In this document: piece by piece, positions 8,998 through 18,068 of the stretch
Layout: each line of letters starts with the position of its first letter
How positions within the stretch are numbered: position 1 is the first letter of the stretch
Assembly: GCF_003583765.1 (NCBI RefSeq)
Contig: NZ_QXQA01000010.1
Location: 124,001 to 188,000 of the forward strand
Length of the DNA: 64,000 nucleotides
Direction: 5' to 3'
Source of the DNA: Paenibacillus nanensis
Lineage (GTDB): Bacteria; Bacillota; Bacilli; Paenibacillales; Paenibacillaceae
The notes under the pieces: generated by a model
The model's database searches: none
What the model saw: the letters and a program-made list of their open reading frames with translations, nothing else
Told to the model about the DNA's origin: nothing
Position numbers and translations under genes: made by a program

Positions 8998-11061
8998 ATG
9001 ATTGTCTCGAACCGGCAGCGGCACATTTTGGAAGTGCTCCTGCAGCGAAGAGAAGCGACGGCCGCGGAAATTGCCGAAGAGGTTCAGATCAGCGCAAGAA
9101 CAGTGCATCGGGATTTGCAGGAAATAAAAACGCTGCTGTCGGATTATGGTCTGTCTCTGGCGGCGAAATCGGGCAAAGGCATCGCCATTGAAGGCGCCGA
9201 GCCATCCATCCGGCATTTCCAGAGGCTGCTTTCTTCCTTCGAGACGGCCGCCTATTCCTCCATGGAACGCAAAACGTTAATTCAGTGCATGCTGCTGGAA
9301 GCGCATGAACCGATAAAGCTTTTTGCGCTCGCCTATGAGGTGCATGCCGCCGTTCCAACGATAAGCCGCGACCTCGACGAGCTGGCCCCGACGATTGAAA
9401 AGTTCGGGCTGGAGCTGATACGCCGAAGAGGATACGGGGTGGAGATAGCAGGCCGCGAGAGCGATAAACGCTCGTTGATAGAGTGGCTGGCGCAGCAATA
9501 CCTCGACGAATCGGACCTGTTCGGACCGGACCCGGAAGCGGAGCATGCCTGGCCCGTTACGCGGAAGCTGCTGCAGCTGGCGGGCAAGGAGCATTTTTTG
9601 GAGGTCGAGAGGATCGTGTGGGGGCTGGAGGAGAAGGCGCCCAGCCGGTTATCCGAAAACGCGTATACGCGGCTGCTGCTTAAGCTGTCCATCGCCATAG
9701 CGCGAATGCAGAGCGGACATACGCTCGATTCCAAGAATAGACCGGAGAGGGAGCAACAGCCGTCACGCCAGCCGTTCCTGGAGCCGTTTCTGAAGGCATT
9801 CCCTTTGGAATGGCCGGAGGCGGAACGGGCGTCGGCTGGGGCATTGCTGACCGGCGCGAATAAGGAAGCGAGGATGAATCAGGACCTTCTGCTTCATCAG
9901 AATGGCGCCGCGGCGTCGGATACGGCTCGACGTCTTATTCAATCCGTCGGCAAGCTTATGCATATGCCGTTCCACGAGGATCGGTCGCTGCTTGAGGGAT
10001 TGATCCGCCATATGGCGCCGTCTCTGGAGCGTATTCGTAATTCGGAGACGATACGCAATCCGCTGCTGCCGCAGATTAAGAAGGATTTCGCCAAGCTGTA
10101 CGAGGTCATTCGGTGCGCCGTGGATGAGACGATGGAAGGAATGGAAGTGCCGGATGAAGAGATTGGCTACTTGGCTATGCATTTCGGCGCGTCAATCGAA
10201 CGGTTAAACCTGTCGAGACGCGTGAAAGCGATGATGGTGTGCACAAGCGGCATAGGCTCCTCCAAGCTGCTGTCCGTACGGATCGCGAAGCGGTTCCCGC
10301 AAATCGAGTTTATCGGCCATTATTCTTGGTACGAAGCGTCGCGGGTGCCGGAGGAGCGTTACGACCTCATTATTTCGACGGTGGATTTGCCGATCGACGG
10401 GGGACGCTATATTAAGATCAGCCCGCTGCTGACGGCGGAGGAGACGGAGAAGCTGCGCAGCTACCTGGGACAAATGCCGGTCGAGAAGGAGGAGCTGTCC
10501 GAATCCGAGAAGCCGAGCACTTCGGGCAGCTGGGAGCGGATGAAGCTGGTCAGCGCTTATACGTCAGCGGTTGTAAGCGTGCTGGAGCCCTTTTCCATTC
10601 AGAATCTGCCGGTTAAACAAGAGAATGGGCCCGCACATGCAAAGCTGGAGAACATTGTTGCCGCGATGCTGGAGACGCTCCCTTTCTCGGAGCAGCAGTC
10701 GGCGGTGATCCGGCATCAATTGCTTGAACGGGAGAAGCACGGCAGCCAAGCGATCGGAGGGACGAAGCTGGCTTTATTCCATACGAGAAGCGAACATATA
10801 GAGAGACCGGAGCTTAAGCTGTTTCGATTAGAGGGGCCGTTATGGCTTGGCGCTGACGGGGAGGCCGAGGTTCGGCAAATTTTGCTGATGCTTGCCCCCA
10901 TGCAAGTCAGCCGCGTGATGCTTGAGGTGCTGAGCGATATTAGCGCCATGCTTCTTCAGGAAGATTTTATCGAGCTGCTGGAGCATGCGGACATCGAAGA
11001 GATTAAGCCGTATATATCACAGGAATTGGATGCTTTACTGCATAATAAATGGAGAGGATGA
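8998..11061 (+). CDS. mtlR: mannitol operon transcriptional activator MtlR
   Basis: This is a PTS-regulated transcription factor. The N-terminus has a DeoR/HTH_11-like helix-turn-helix (residues about 5-60) followed by an Mga-like HTH. PRD1 and PRD2 occupy the middle (about 190-410), a IIB-like domain carries Cys in MMVCTSGIGSSKLL, and a C-terminal IIA-like domain has a His in ALFHTRS. In this family HPr/EI and EIIA-EIIB control activity by phosphorylation of these domains. The ATG at 8998 is chosen because AAGGAGG ends 6 nt upstream; a longer GTG-initiated version lacks an SD. The placement second in the operon matches Geobacillus mtlARFD. Confidence 0.94.
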   Translation: MIVSNRQRHILEVLLQRREATAAEIAEEVQISARTVHRDLQEIKTLLSDYGLSLAAKSGKGIAIEGAEPSIRHFQRLLSSFETAAYSSMERKTLIQCMLLEAHEPIKLFALAYEVHAAVPTISRDLDELAPTIEKFGLELIRRRGYGVEIAGRESDKRSLIEWLAQQYLDESDLFGPDPEAEHAWPVTRKLLQLAGKEHFLEVERIVWGLEEKAPSRLSENAYTRLLLKLSIAIARMQSGHTLDSKNRPEREQQPSRQPFLEPFLKAFPLEWPEAERASAGALLTGANKEARMNQDLLLHQNGAAASDTARRLIQSVGKLMHMPFHEDRSLLEGLIRHMAPSLERIRNSETIRNPLLPQIKKDFAKLYEVIRCAVDETMEGMEVPDEEIGYLAMHFGASIERLNLSRRVKAMMVCTSGIGSSKLLSVRIAKRFPQIEFIGHYSWYEASRVPEERYDLIISTVDLPIDGGRYIKISPLLTAEETEKLRSYLGQMPVEKEELSESEKPSTSGSWERMKLVSAYTSAVVSVLEPFSIQNLPVKQENGPAHAKLENIVAAMLETLPFSEQQSAVIRHQLLEREKHGSQAIGGTKLALFHTRSEHIERPELKLFRLEGPLWLGADGEAEVRQILLMLAPMQVSRVMLEVLSDISAMLLQEDFIELLEHADIEEIKPYISQELDALLHNKWRG

Positions 11062-11069
11062 GCGCAACC

Positions 11070-11504
11070 ATGAGCATTTTGACAAAAGATAAAGTGAAAT
11101 TGAACGTAAAGGTGAATGATAAATTCGAGGCGATCCGGATGGCCGGCGATCTGCTCGTTCAGGCAGGCCACGTGCCGCAGGCGTATGTGGACAAAATGGT
11201 GGAGCGGGAGCAGGTCTCCTCGACATACCTGGGGGCGGGGCTTGCGATGCCGCACGGCACGAATGACTCGAAGCCGCTTATTCAATCGACTGGCATGTCG
11301 GTGCTAGTCGTGCCGGACGGCGTGGACTTCGGCGGAGAGACGGCTTATCTCGTCATCGGACTTGCGGCCGTAGGCGACGAGCACATGGAGGTGCTGTCGA
11401 GCGTGGCTGTGCTTGTGTCGGAGGATGAAGACATGCAGCGGATTCTCGCTTCGAAATCGGAAGAGGAGCTGATCGCCATCTTCGAAGAGGGGATGGACCT
11501 ATGA
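11070..11504 (+). CDS. mtlF: PTS mannitol transporter subunit EIIA
   Basis: This cytoplasmic IIA protein passes phosphate from HPr to the IIB domain of MtlA. The active His is in LAMPHGTND (His62 with this start), and the length of about 144 aa is typical. Three in-frame ATGs (11049, 11058, 11070) are possible. I prefer 11070 because GGAGAGG (11051-11057) lies 12 nt upstream, while it would be too close for the others; the first two would overlap the end of mtlR. It overlaps mtlD by 4 bp. Confidence 0.93.
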   Translation: MSILTKDKVKLNVKVNDKFEAIRMAGDLLVQAGHVPQAYVDKMVEREQVSSTYLGAGLAMPHGTNDSKPLIQSTGMSVLVVPDGVDFGGETAYLVIGLAAVGDEHMEVLSSVAVLVSEDEDMQRILASKSEEELIAIFEEGMDL

Positions 11505-12661
11505 TCGCCGTTCATTTCGGAGCGGGCAATATTGGGCTAGGGTTTATCGGCCTGCTGCTCTCGCAATCGGGATATGAAGTGAAGTTTGTCGACGTCAATG
11601 AGGAGCGCGTCAATCTCATCAACGAACGCAAATCGTTCAAGGTGGCGCTCGCAAGCGAAGCCGGCGAAACGACAGAAGTGCAAGGCGTGTCCGCCATTAA
11701 TGGCCGCGATGCGGATAAGGTAATTGACGCGATCGCCGAAGCGGATATTGTGACGACGGCGGTTGGCGTCGGCGCGCTGCCTTATTTGGCGGGCAATATT
11801 GCCGAAGGCATCAAACGCAGATTAGCTGCCGGCCAAAAGCCTCTTGTCGTCATCGCATGCGAAAACGCCATCGGAGGCAGCACCATTCTGAAGGGGCATG
11901 TGCTCGAGAAGCTGGATCCCGGGCTCCGGGAACAAGCGGAGAGAGCGGCAGCATTTCCGGATGCGGCCGTAGACCGAATCGTGCCGCTTCAGCAGAATGA
12001 AGATCCGCTTCAGGTTACAGTGGAGCCGTTCTACGAATGGGTTGTCGACCGCAGCGCGCTGCCGGCGGATTTCCCGCACTTGCAAGGCGTGCATTTCGTC
12101 GACCGCTTGGAGCCTTATATTGAACGGAAGCTGTTCACCGTAAATACCGGCCATTGCTGCGCCGCTTATTTCGGATATTTGAAGGGCCATGACACGATTC
12201 AGCTTGCGATGCAGGATGAGGCCGTTGTCGCCATCGTGCGGAAAGCGCTCGAGGAGACGGGAAAGACGATTGTCCGCGTGCACGGGTTCGATCCGGAAGA
12301 GCACAAACGGTATATCGAAAAAATATTGGAGCGTTTCCGCAATCCTTATCTGATTGATGAGGTCTCCCGGGTCGGTCGTTCTCCCATCCGCAAAATATCG
12401 CCAAGCGACAGACTGGTCCGTCCTATGACGCTTGCATACGAGCTGGATATTGAGACGCCGGCTTTGACAATGGCCGTTGCGGCGGCGTTGTTCTTCGACA
12501 GTAAGGATGATCCGGAAGCCGCAGAGCTGCAGCAAGCCATTCGCGAGCAAGGCGTGTCCGCGACAATAGCGAAATATACCGGCCTGCAGACGGATCATCC
12601 GCTGCATGCAGCCATCGTGAAGGAATACGACCGCATTCGGCAGGAACAGGAGGGTAAGTGA
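11501..12661 (+). CDS. mtlD: mannitol-1-phosphate 5-dehydrogenase
   Basis: It oxidises mannitol-1-phosphate to fructose-6-phosphate with NAD+, linking mannitol uptake to glycolysis. The N-terminal Rossmann motif FGAGNIGLGFIG binds NAD. The C-terminal catalytic region has KLFTVNTGHCCAAYFGYLKGH, typical of the polyol dehydrogenase family. At 386 aa it is slightly longer than the Bacillus enzyme. The start overlaps the mtlF stop (ATGA), and the stop shares one base with the Enzyme I start, indicating translational coupling along the operon. Confidence 0.96.
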   Translation: MIAVHFGAGNIGLGFIGLLLSQSGYEVKFVDVNEERVNLINERKSFKVALASEAGETTEVQGVSAINGRDADKVIDAIAEADIVTTAVGVGALPYLAGNIAEGIKRRLAAGQKPLVVIACENAIGGSTILKGHVLEKLDPGLREQAERAAAFPDAAVDRIVPLQQNEDPLQVTVEPFYEWVVDRSALPADFPHLQGVHFVDRLEPYIERKLFTVNTGHCCAAYFGYLKGHDTIQLAMQDEAVVAIVRKALEETGKTIVRVHGFDPEEHKRYIEKILERFRNPYLIDEVSRVGRSPIRKISPSDRLVRPMTLAYELDIETPALTMAVAAALFFDSKDDPEAAELQQAIREQGVSATIAKYTGLQTDHPLHAAIVKEYDRIRQEQEGK

Positions 12662-14403
12662 TGAACCGCATAACAGAGCATAACTTGAAGGGCATTGCGG
12701 CATCGCCCGGCATTGCGATCGCGCGCGCCGTCCTGCTCGAATCGGAAGAATATATACCGGAGAAGGCGCAAGTCGCTTCAGCCGAGCAGGAGACGGCGCG
12801 ATTCCGTGCCGCTGTTGAAGACGCGAAGGCTCAGATCGAGAGTATTCGAGAGTCTACGGAGCAGAAGCTCGGGAAGGAGAAGGCCGAAATATTCGAGGGG
12901 CATCTGATGCTGCTCGAAGATCCCGAGCTCATTGACGCCGTGATCGACTTGATCGAAGGGGATTCCGTGAACGCGGAATACGCGTTGTACGAAGTGTCGC
13001 AATCGTTCATCGTGATGCTCAGCGAGCTGGAAGACGAGACGTTGCGCGCTCGCGCAACGGATATACGCGACATTCGAGGCCGTATCATGAACAGCTTAAG
13101 AGGCGTGAAGGGCGGCGATCTGGGACAGCTTCAGGAAGAGTGTGTCATTATCGCCCGCGATTTAACGCCTTCCGATACGGCGCAGCTTAATCTGGATGCC
13201 GTCCGCGGCTTCATTACGGAGATCGGAAGCCGGACATCGCATTCCGCGATTATGGCGCGTTCGCTGGACGTTCCGGCTATTGTAGGCGTTGGAGAAGGCA
13301 TCTCCGCGATCCAATCCGGCGATTTGATCGTAATGGACGCGACGGAAGGCAAGGTATGGATAAGCCCGGACGCCGACGCGCTCGCGGCATTCCAGACGAA
13401 GAAAGCCGTTTACGACAAGCGCAAAGCTGAACTTGCGGCATGGGTGAACAAACCGTCCGTCTCGGAGGACGGTCATCGCGTGGAGCTGGCGGCCAATATC
13501 GGCAATCTGGAGGATGTGCAGAAGGCGCTCGACAACGGAGCGGAGGGCATCGGCCTGTTCCGTACAGAGTTTCTGTATATGGGCCGCGCGACCCTTCCGA
13601 CCGAGGAGGAGCAGTTCCAAAGCTATAAATACGTGCTGGAGAAGATGGAAGGCAAGCCGGTGGTAATCCGGACGCTGGACATCGGCGGCGACAAGGAATT
13701 GCCGTACATGGATTTGCCGAAGGAAAGCAATCCGTTTCTTGGTCAGCGGGCCCTGCGCCTCTGCCTGGCGAACGAAGAATTGTTCCGCACGCAGCTGCGG
13801 GCCTTGCTGCGGGCAAGCCGCTTCGGCAATTTGAAAATCATGTTCCCGATGATCGCCGTTCGCGAGGAGCTGCTGGAGGCGAAGCGCATCCTCGAGGAGG
13901 AGAAGCAAAGCCTGATTCAAGCGGGCGCGGAGGTTAGCGACTCGATCGAGATCGGCATGATGATCGAAATCCCATCAGCGGCGATTTCCGCCGATCTGTT
14001 CGCGCCGCATGTCGATTTCTTCAGCATCGGCACCAACGATTTGATTCAATATACGATGGCGGCGGACCGGATGAACGAAACCGTATCGTATTTGTACCAG
14101 CCTTCCCATCCGTCGATCCTTCGCCTGATCCGTATGGTCATCGAGGCGGCTCGGCAGGAGGGCAAGTGGGTCGGCATGTGCGGCGAAATGGCGGGGGATC
14201 CGAATGCGGTTCCGCTGCTGCTCGGTCTCGGGCTCCATGAATTCAGCATGAGCGCGGGCACGATTCTGCAAACACGTGAAATGATCGGCAATCTGAGCTA
14301 TGCCAAATGGCAAAGCCATGCCAAGCACGCGTTGACGTTAGGCGGACAGCGCGAGGTGCAATCTTACGCGCAAGAGCAACTACAAGGGGGAAAGCAATCA
14401 TGA
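12661..14403 (+). CDS. ptsI: PTS Enzyme I (phosphoenolpyruvate-protein phosphotransferase)
   Basis: Enzyme I takes phosphate from PEP and passes it to HPr. The phospho-His is His194 in GSRTSHSAIM. The PEP-binding TIM-barrel shows TLDIGGDKELPYM, FRTEFLYMGR, IEIPSAA and MCGEMAGD near the C-terminus. At 580 aa it is full length. The ATG at 12661 is used because AGGAGG lies 7 nt upstream and it overlaps the mtlD stop by one base; a GTG directly before it is a less likely start. Placement inside a mannitol operon is unusual, since the housekeeping ptsHI pair normally stands alone; here the order is also reversed (ptsI before ptsH). Confidence 0.95.
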   Translation: MNRITEHNLKGIAASPGIAIARAVLLESEEYIPEKAQVASAEQETARFRAAVEDAKAQIESIRESTEQKLGKEKAEIFEGHLMLLEDPELIDAVIDLIEGDSVNAEYALYEVSQSFIVMLSELEDETLRARATDIRDIRGRIMNSLRGVKGGDLGQLQEECVIIARDLTPSDTAQLNLDAVRGFITEIGSRTSHSAIMARSLDVPAIVGVGEGISAIQSGDLIVMDATEGKVWISPDADALAAFQTKKAVYDKRKAELAAWVNKPSVSEDGHRVELAANIGNLEDVQKALDNGAEGIGLFRTEFLYMGRATLPTEEEQFQSYKYVLEKMEGKPVVIRTLDIGGDKELPYMDLPKESNPFLGQRALRLCLANEELFRTQLRALLRASRFGNLKIMFPMIAVREELLEAKRILEEEKQSLIQAGAEVSDSIEIGMMIEIPSAAISADLFAPHVDFFSIGTNDLIQYTMAADRMNETVSYLYQPSHPSILRLIRMVIEAARQEGKWVGMCGEMAGDPNAVPLLLGLGLHEFSMSAGTILQTREMIGNLSYAKWQSHAKHALTLGGQREVQSYAQEQLQGGKQS

Positions 14404-14660
14404 TATCCAATACGTATACGGTACTGAATCCAACGGGACTGCATGTGCGCCCGATTAAAACGTTCGTTGAAGCCGCAAGCAAATTTCCATGCAAAATCAC
14501 GGTGATGTGCAACGGCAAAAAAGCGAACGGCAAAAGCTCGCTCAGCATGCTGACGCTCGGCGTCAAGATGAATGACGAGGTTACGCTGGAGATTGACGGA
14601 GAGAACGAGGAAGAAGCGATGCAGACGCTTGGCGCGCTGCTGGTGCAGATTCACGAATAA
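14400..14660 (+). CDS. ptsH: PTS phosphocarrier protein HPr
   Basis: This is a small phosphocarrier of 86 aa that receives phosphate from Enzyme I and gives it to EIIA proteins. The active site is His15 in NPTGLHVRP. The regulatory site aligned with HPr Ser46 is present (GKS at 44-46), so HPr kinase could phosphorylate it and it might contribute to CcpA-mediated repression; this is inferred by position. The start ATG at 14400 overlaps the Enzyme I stop by 4 bp; reading frames extending further upstream lie inside ptsI and are not needed. It is the last gene before a strong terminator. Confidence 0.94.
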   Translation: MISNTYTVLNPTGLHVRPIKTFVEAASKFPCKITVMCNGKKANGKSSLSMLTLGVKMNDEVTLEIDGENEEEAMQTLGALLVQIHE

Positions 14661-14690
14661 GCCGCGATTATAAGAGCTAATGAATAAATA

Positions 14691-14734
14691 GACTCGCATC
14701 CTGCTCCGTAAGCGGTGGATGCGAGTCTTTTTTT
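14691..14734 (+). terminator. rho-independent terminator of the mannitol operon
   Basis: GACTCGCATCC and GGATGCGAGTC form an 11-bp perfect stem with a 15-nt loop, followed by TTTTTTT. Confidence 0.95.
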
Positions 14735-14817
14735 GTCGAATTTTGAAAAATTGGCATAGAAAAGGTCTTGAAACAAAGCGTGAAGCTGTGTAACAATACA
14801 TAAATATAATCGAATAA

Positions 14818-15004
14818 ACTCATATAATTTTGGGGAGATGGCCCATAAGTTTCTACCGGATGACCTATTCATCCGACTATGAGTGAGTGCGGATGCGACA
14901 GAGAACCACGTATTCGCCGCGCGTTGTGCGAAAGGGAATATATTCCTTAACGGACAGGCCTCACTTGAGAGAAATGAGCTCAAGGAGGCCTGTCCTTTTT
15001 ATTT
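14818..15004 (+). promoter_or_regulatory. guanine-type purine riboswitch with terminator platform
   Basis: The aptamer (14818-14884) has P1 ACTCAT/ATGAGT, a P2 arm TGGG/CCCA, a P3 arm CGGATGA/TCATCCG, and the conserved joins ATATAAT, TTTCTACC and CCGACTATG. The ligand-determining base in GACTAT is C, which specifies guanine or xanthine-like purines rather than adenine (U). The expression platform ends in a strong terminator (GGACAGGCCTC pairing with GAGGCCTGTCC, 14952-14995) and a T-run. Guanine binding would favour termination and lower xpt-pbuX expression, as in Bacillus subtilis. Confidence 0.95.
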
Positions 15005-15025
15005 TCAGAGGAGGCAGACAGCAAA

Positions 15026-15637
15026 ATGAAGCAATTAGAGGATCGCATTAGGCAAGAAGGGGCAATCCTGTCGGACAAGGTGCTGAAGGTGGACTCGTTC
15101 CTGAACCATCAGGTGGATACGGAGCTGGCGCTTGCGACGGGAAGGGAGTTCGCTCGCGTCTTCGCCGGGGAACGGATCACGAAGGTGCTCACGATCGAAG
15201 CGAGCGGCATTCAATTCGCGATGGCCGCAGGTATTGCGCTTGGCGTTCCTTTCGTATACGCGAAGAAGAAAAAAGCGGTGACGCAATCGGACAAGGTGTA
15301 TACCGCGCAGGTTCATTCCTTCACCCGCGGGGAGACGTATCAAGTGACCGTAGACCAGCGTTATCTTGGTCCGGGGGAACGCGTCTTGATCGTAGACGAT
15401 TTCCTCGCGACGGGAGCCGCTTTGGTCGGCCTTGTCGACATCGTCCGGGAATCCGGCGCTGAGCTTGTCGGCGTCGGCGCGGTCATCGAGAAGAGCTTCC
15501 AGGAAGGCCGCGGCCTATTGGAAGCGAAAGGGGTTCGCATTCACTCGCTGGCCCGCATCGTATCGATGAAGCCGGGCGAGGTGCAATTCGCCGAAGAAGA
15601 CAGCCAGATTAAACAACTTGTGAAGGAGAGAGTGTAG
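15026..15637 (+). CDS. xpt: xanthine phosphoribosyltransferase
   Basis: It converts xanthine and PRPP to XMP in purine salvage. The PRPP-binding loop VLIVDDFLATGAAL is clear, and KKKKAVTQSDKVYTAQVHSFTRGE matches the family's substrate and hood region. At 203 aa it is slightly longer than the Bacillus enzyme (about 194). An SD (GAGGAGG) lies upstream of the ATG. It forms a two-gene operon with pbuX 4 bp downstream, controlled by the riboswitch in its leader. Confidence 0.96.
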   Translation: MKQLEDRIRQEGAILSDKVLKVDSFLNHQVDTELALATGREFARVFAGERITKVLTIEASGIQFAMAAGIALGVPFVYAKKKKAVTQSDKVYTAQVHSFTRGETYQVTVDQRYLGPGERVLIVDDFLATGAALVGLVDIVRESGAELVGVGAVIEKSFQEGRGLLEAKGVRIHSLARIVSMKPGEVQFAEEDSQIKQLVKERV

Positions 15638-15641
15638 CAGC

Positions 15642-16913
15642 ATGTTAAGCAAACAAAAAGTTGTCGCCTTAGGCTTCCAGCATGTGCTCGCGATGTACGC
15701 CGGCGCGGTTGTCGTGCCGTTGATCGTCGGCGCGGCCTTGCATTTGAACGAGACGCAGATGGCGTATTTGATCGCAGCCGACCTGTTCACCTGCGGTATC
15801 GCCACGATTCTTCAGGTGTGGGGCGGCAAATATTTCGGCAGCAAGCTTCCGGTTGTTCTAGGCTGTACGTTTACGGCTGTCGGGCCGATTATTGCCATAG
15901 GGTTAGCCTCTAATTTGGCTACCGTCTACGGAGCGATCATTATTTCAGGTATATTCGTTATTTTAGCCGCTCCGTTGTATGGCAAGATTTTGCGCTTCTT
16001 CCCGACGATCGTTACCGGCACCGTCGTTACCATTATCGGGTTATCCCTTATTCCCGTTGCGATGAACAATGTTGCAGGAGGCCAAGGCGCGCCGGATTTC
16101 GGACAGCCTCGCAATCTGCTTCTGGCTCTTATTACGCTTATCGTTATTTTGGTCGTGAATCGTCTGGCAAAAGGTTTCCTGCGCGCAATCTCCGTATTGA
16201 TCGGCTTGGCCGTCGGTACGGCAGCCGGCTATTTCATGGGGATTGTCGATTTCTCTGGCGTTGCTAAAGCGTCTATTTTCAGCATCGCGGAGCCGTTCTA
16301 TTTCGGAACGCCGCAGATTAGCATCACGGCCATCGTGACGATGATTTTGGTTAACATCGTCAGCATGGTAGAGTCGACAGGCGTTTATTTCGCGGTAGGC
16401 AAAGCGACGGACCAGAAGGTCGAGCAGCGGCAGATTGTAAACGGCCTGCGCTCCGAAGGCGTTGCCATTACGCTTGGCGGTATTTTTAACGCCTTCCCTT
16501 ACACGGCTTTCTCGCAAAATGTCGGCCTCATCACGCTGACGAAAGTGAAATCGCGCGACGTCATCTTTGCGGCTGGCGGCATTATGGTCATCCTAGGCTT
16601 GCTGCCGAAGCTTGCGGCGGTTACGACCGTGATTCCAAGCGCGGTGCTTGGCGGCGCGATGATTGTGATGTTCGGCTCCGTGGCGGTGTCCGGCTTTAAC
16701 ATCCTCTCGGGAGTCGACTTGCGCAAGGAACGGAACCTGCTGATCGTCGCGTGCAGTATTGCGATCGGCGTCGGCTCGGCTACCGTGCCGCAAATCTTCG
16801 ACCAGCTTCCGGATTTCGCGAAAATGCTTCTGCAAAGCGGCATCGTGACAGGATCGCTGACGGCGATTGTGCTTAACTTGATCTTGCCTGAGAAAAAAAC
16901 GGAAGAGAACTAG
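15642..16913 (+). CDS. pbuX: xanthine permease (nucleobase:cation symporter-2)
   Basis: This integral membrane protein (423 aa, 12-14 spans) takes up xanthine. It shows the family features GFQHVLAMYAGAVVVPLIVG at the start, VESTGVYFAVGKAT, and NAFPYTAFSQNVGLITLTKVKSRDV. It lies directly after xpt, and the pair provides uptake plus salvage. The operon ends at a terminator shortly downstream. Confidence 0.95.
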   Translation: MLSKQKVVALGFQHVLAMYAGAVVVPLIVGAALHLNETQMAYLIAADLFTCGIATILQVWGGKYFGSKLPVVLGCTFTAVGPIIAIGLASNLATVYGAIIISGIFVILAAPLYGKILRFFPTIVTGTVVTIIGLSLIPVAMNNVAGGQGAPDFGQPRNLLLALITLIVILVVNRLAKGFLRAISVLIGLAVGTAAGYFMGIVDFSGVAKASIFSIAEPFYFGTPQISITAIVTMILVNIVSMVESTGVYFAVGKATDQKVEQRQIVNGLRSEGVAITLGGIFNAFPYTAFSQNVGLITLTKVKSRDVIFAAGGIMVILGLLPKLAAVTTVIPSAVLGGAMIVMFGSVAVSGFNILSGVDLRKERNLLIVACSIAIGVGSATVPQIFDQLPDFAKMLLQSGIVTGSLTAIVLNLILPEKKTEEN

Positions 16914-16926
16914 AACGAGGAAAGAG

Positions 16927-16955
16927 GAGATGGCCGCCCATCTCTTTTTTTTTTT
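16927..16955 (+). terminator. rho-independent terminator after pbuX
   Basis: GAGATGG and CCATCTC form a 7-bp stem with a 4-nt loop, followed by an uninterrupted run of 11 T. Confidence 0.93.
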
Positions 16956-17108
16956 AGCTAGAAATAGCTTTATAGGGTTCAGCGTAATAATGACGTGAAA
17001 AAACAGGGAACAAGCTTCATAAAATTCCCATGGTTTGCATTATAATGATGTATAAGCTCGGAGAATATGGTACGATAATGTCAATCTTATAGAAGAGGTG
17101 ATTTTTGC

Positions 17109-17852
17109 GTGCTAGGACGCAGCGGTAATCCTACCTTAAAAGAAAACACGTTCCAGAGGACAGGCCACATCTCCTCCGGAGAGCGCATGACGATTGAAGG
17201 AACGGTGAACAAATCGTTCATTATGCTCGCCATTTTGCTGGGCGCGGCATTCGTTACGTGGTCGATGTATATGAACCAGGAAGCCAATGTGTTCGGATTT
17301 ATGATCGGCGGCGCAATCGCGGGTTTCGTATTGGCGCTTATTATCAGCTTTAAGCCTACGGCTGCGCCTTTCCTTGTTCCCATCTACGCAGCTTGCGAAG
17401 GGTTGTTCTTAGGCGCGTTATCGGCTAATTACGAAGCGCGGTTTAACGGCATCACGATGCAAGCGGCCCTGCTGACGATGTGTGTGTTCGTAGCGCTGCT
17501 CGTCGCTTACAAGTTCAGGCTGATTCAAGCGACGAAAAACTTCAGACTTGGCGTGTTCGCGGCTACCGCCGGCATCGCGCTCATGTATCTAGTGAGCATG
17601 ATCCTTGGGTTTTTCGGCATGGAGATCCCTTATCTGCATGAGAGCAACTGGATCGGCATCGGCATCTCGCTCGTGATCGTTATTATTGCGGCGCTTAATC
17701 TGGTGCTTGACTTCGACTTTATCGAATCCGGCGCTGAGCAAGGCGCTCCGAAGTATATGGAATGGTACGGCGCATTCGGCCTGATGGTTACCCTGGTATG
17801 GCTGTACATCGAGATGCTTCGCCTTCTATCCAAGCTGGCTAGCCGCGATTAA
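17109..17852 (+). CDS. Bax inhibitor-1/YccA family membrane protein
   Basis: This is a 247-aa integral membrane protein with about seven spans. The N-terminal segment GRSGNPTLKENTF and the core YEARFNGITMQAALLTMCVF are typical of the bacterial Bax-inhibitor-1-like group (PF12811). The GTG start is supported by AGAGGTG 8 nt upstream. The gene stands alone between two terminators. The cellular role of this group is not established; some relatives act in calcium leak or membrane quality control. Confidence 0.85.
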   Translation: MLGRSGNPTLKENTFQRTGHISSGERMTIEGTVNKSFIMLAILLGAAFVTWSMYMNQEANVFGFMIGGAIAGFVLALIISFKPTAAPFLVPIYAACEGLFLGALSANYEARFNGITMQAALLTMCVFVALLVAYKFRLIQATKNFRLGVFAATAGIALMYLVSMILGFFGMEIPYLHESNWIGIGISLVIVIIAALNLVLDFDFIESGAEQGAPKYMEWYGAFGLMVTLVWLYIEMLRLLSKLASRD

Positions 17853-17900
17853 TCGCGTCAAACCGAGTGAATCGACCGCAAAATACAATGTGCAGAACGA

Positions 17901-17931
17901 GAGCATGGGAGCAATCCCGTGCTCTTTTTTT
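17901..17931 (+). terminator. rho-independent terminator after the Bax-inhibitor-1-family gene
   Basis: GAGCATGGGA pairs with TCCCGTGCTC (one G-U pair) around a GCAA tetraloop, followed by TTTTTTT. Confidence 0.93.
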
Positions 17932-18068
17932 ATGGATAAATCGGCTTTTTGGAGAATTAAGGGAATTCGACAAAATCATTTTAAAAATACGGAAGTGACC
18001 GCGAGGAATGTAGGTATTTGCTGAATGCTGTCGAATGAATAAAGGAATGAATACGAGGAGGCCATTTC

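Noticed and set aside
11822-12703. Minus-strand frame (293 aa) opposite mtlD
   Set aside because: mtlD on the plus strand has its full motifs and operon coupling; the opposing frame shows no recognisable domain.
17982-18008. Sigma-D-type promoter before the chemoreceptor gene (TAAA-N15-GCGAGGAA)
   Set aside because: Only four of eight -10 positions match GCCGATAA, too weak to call.
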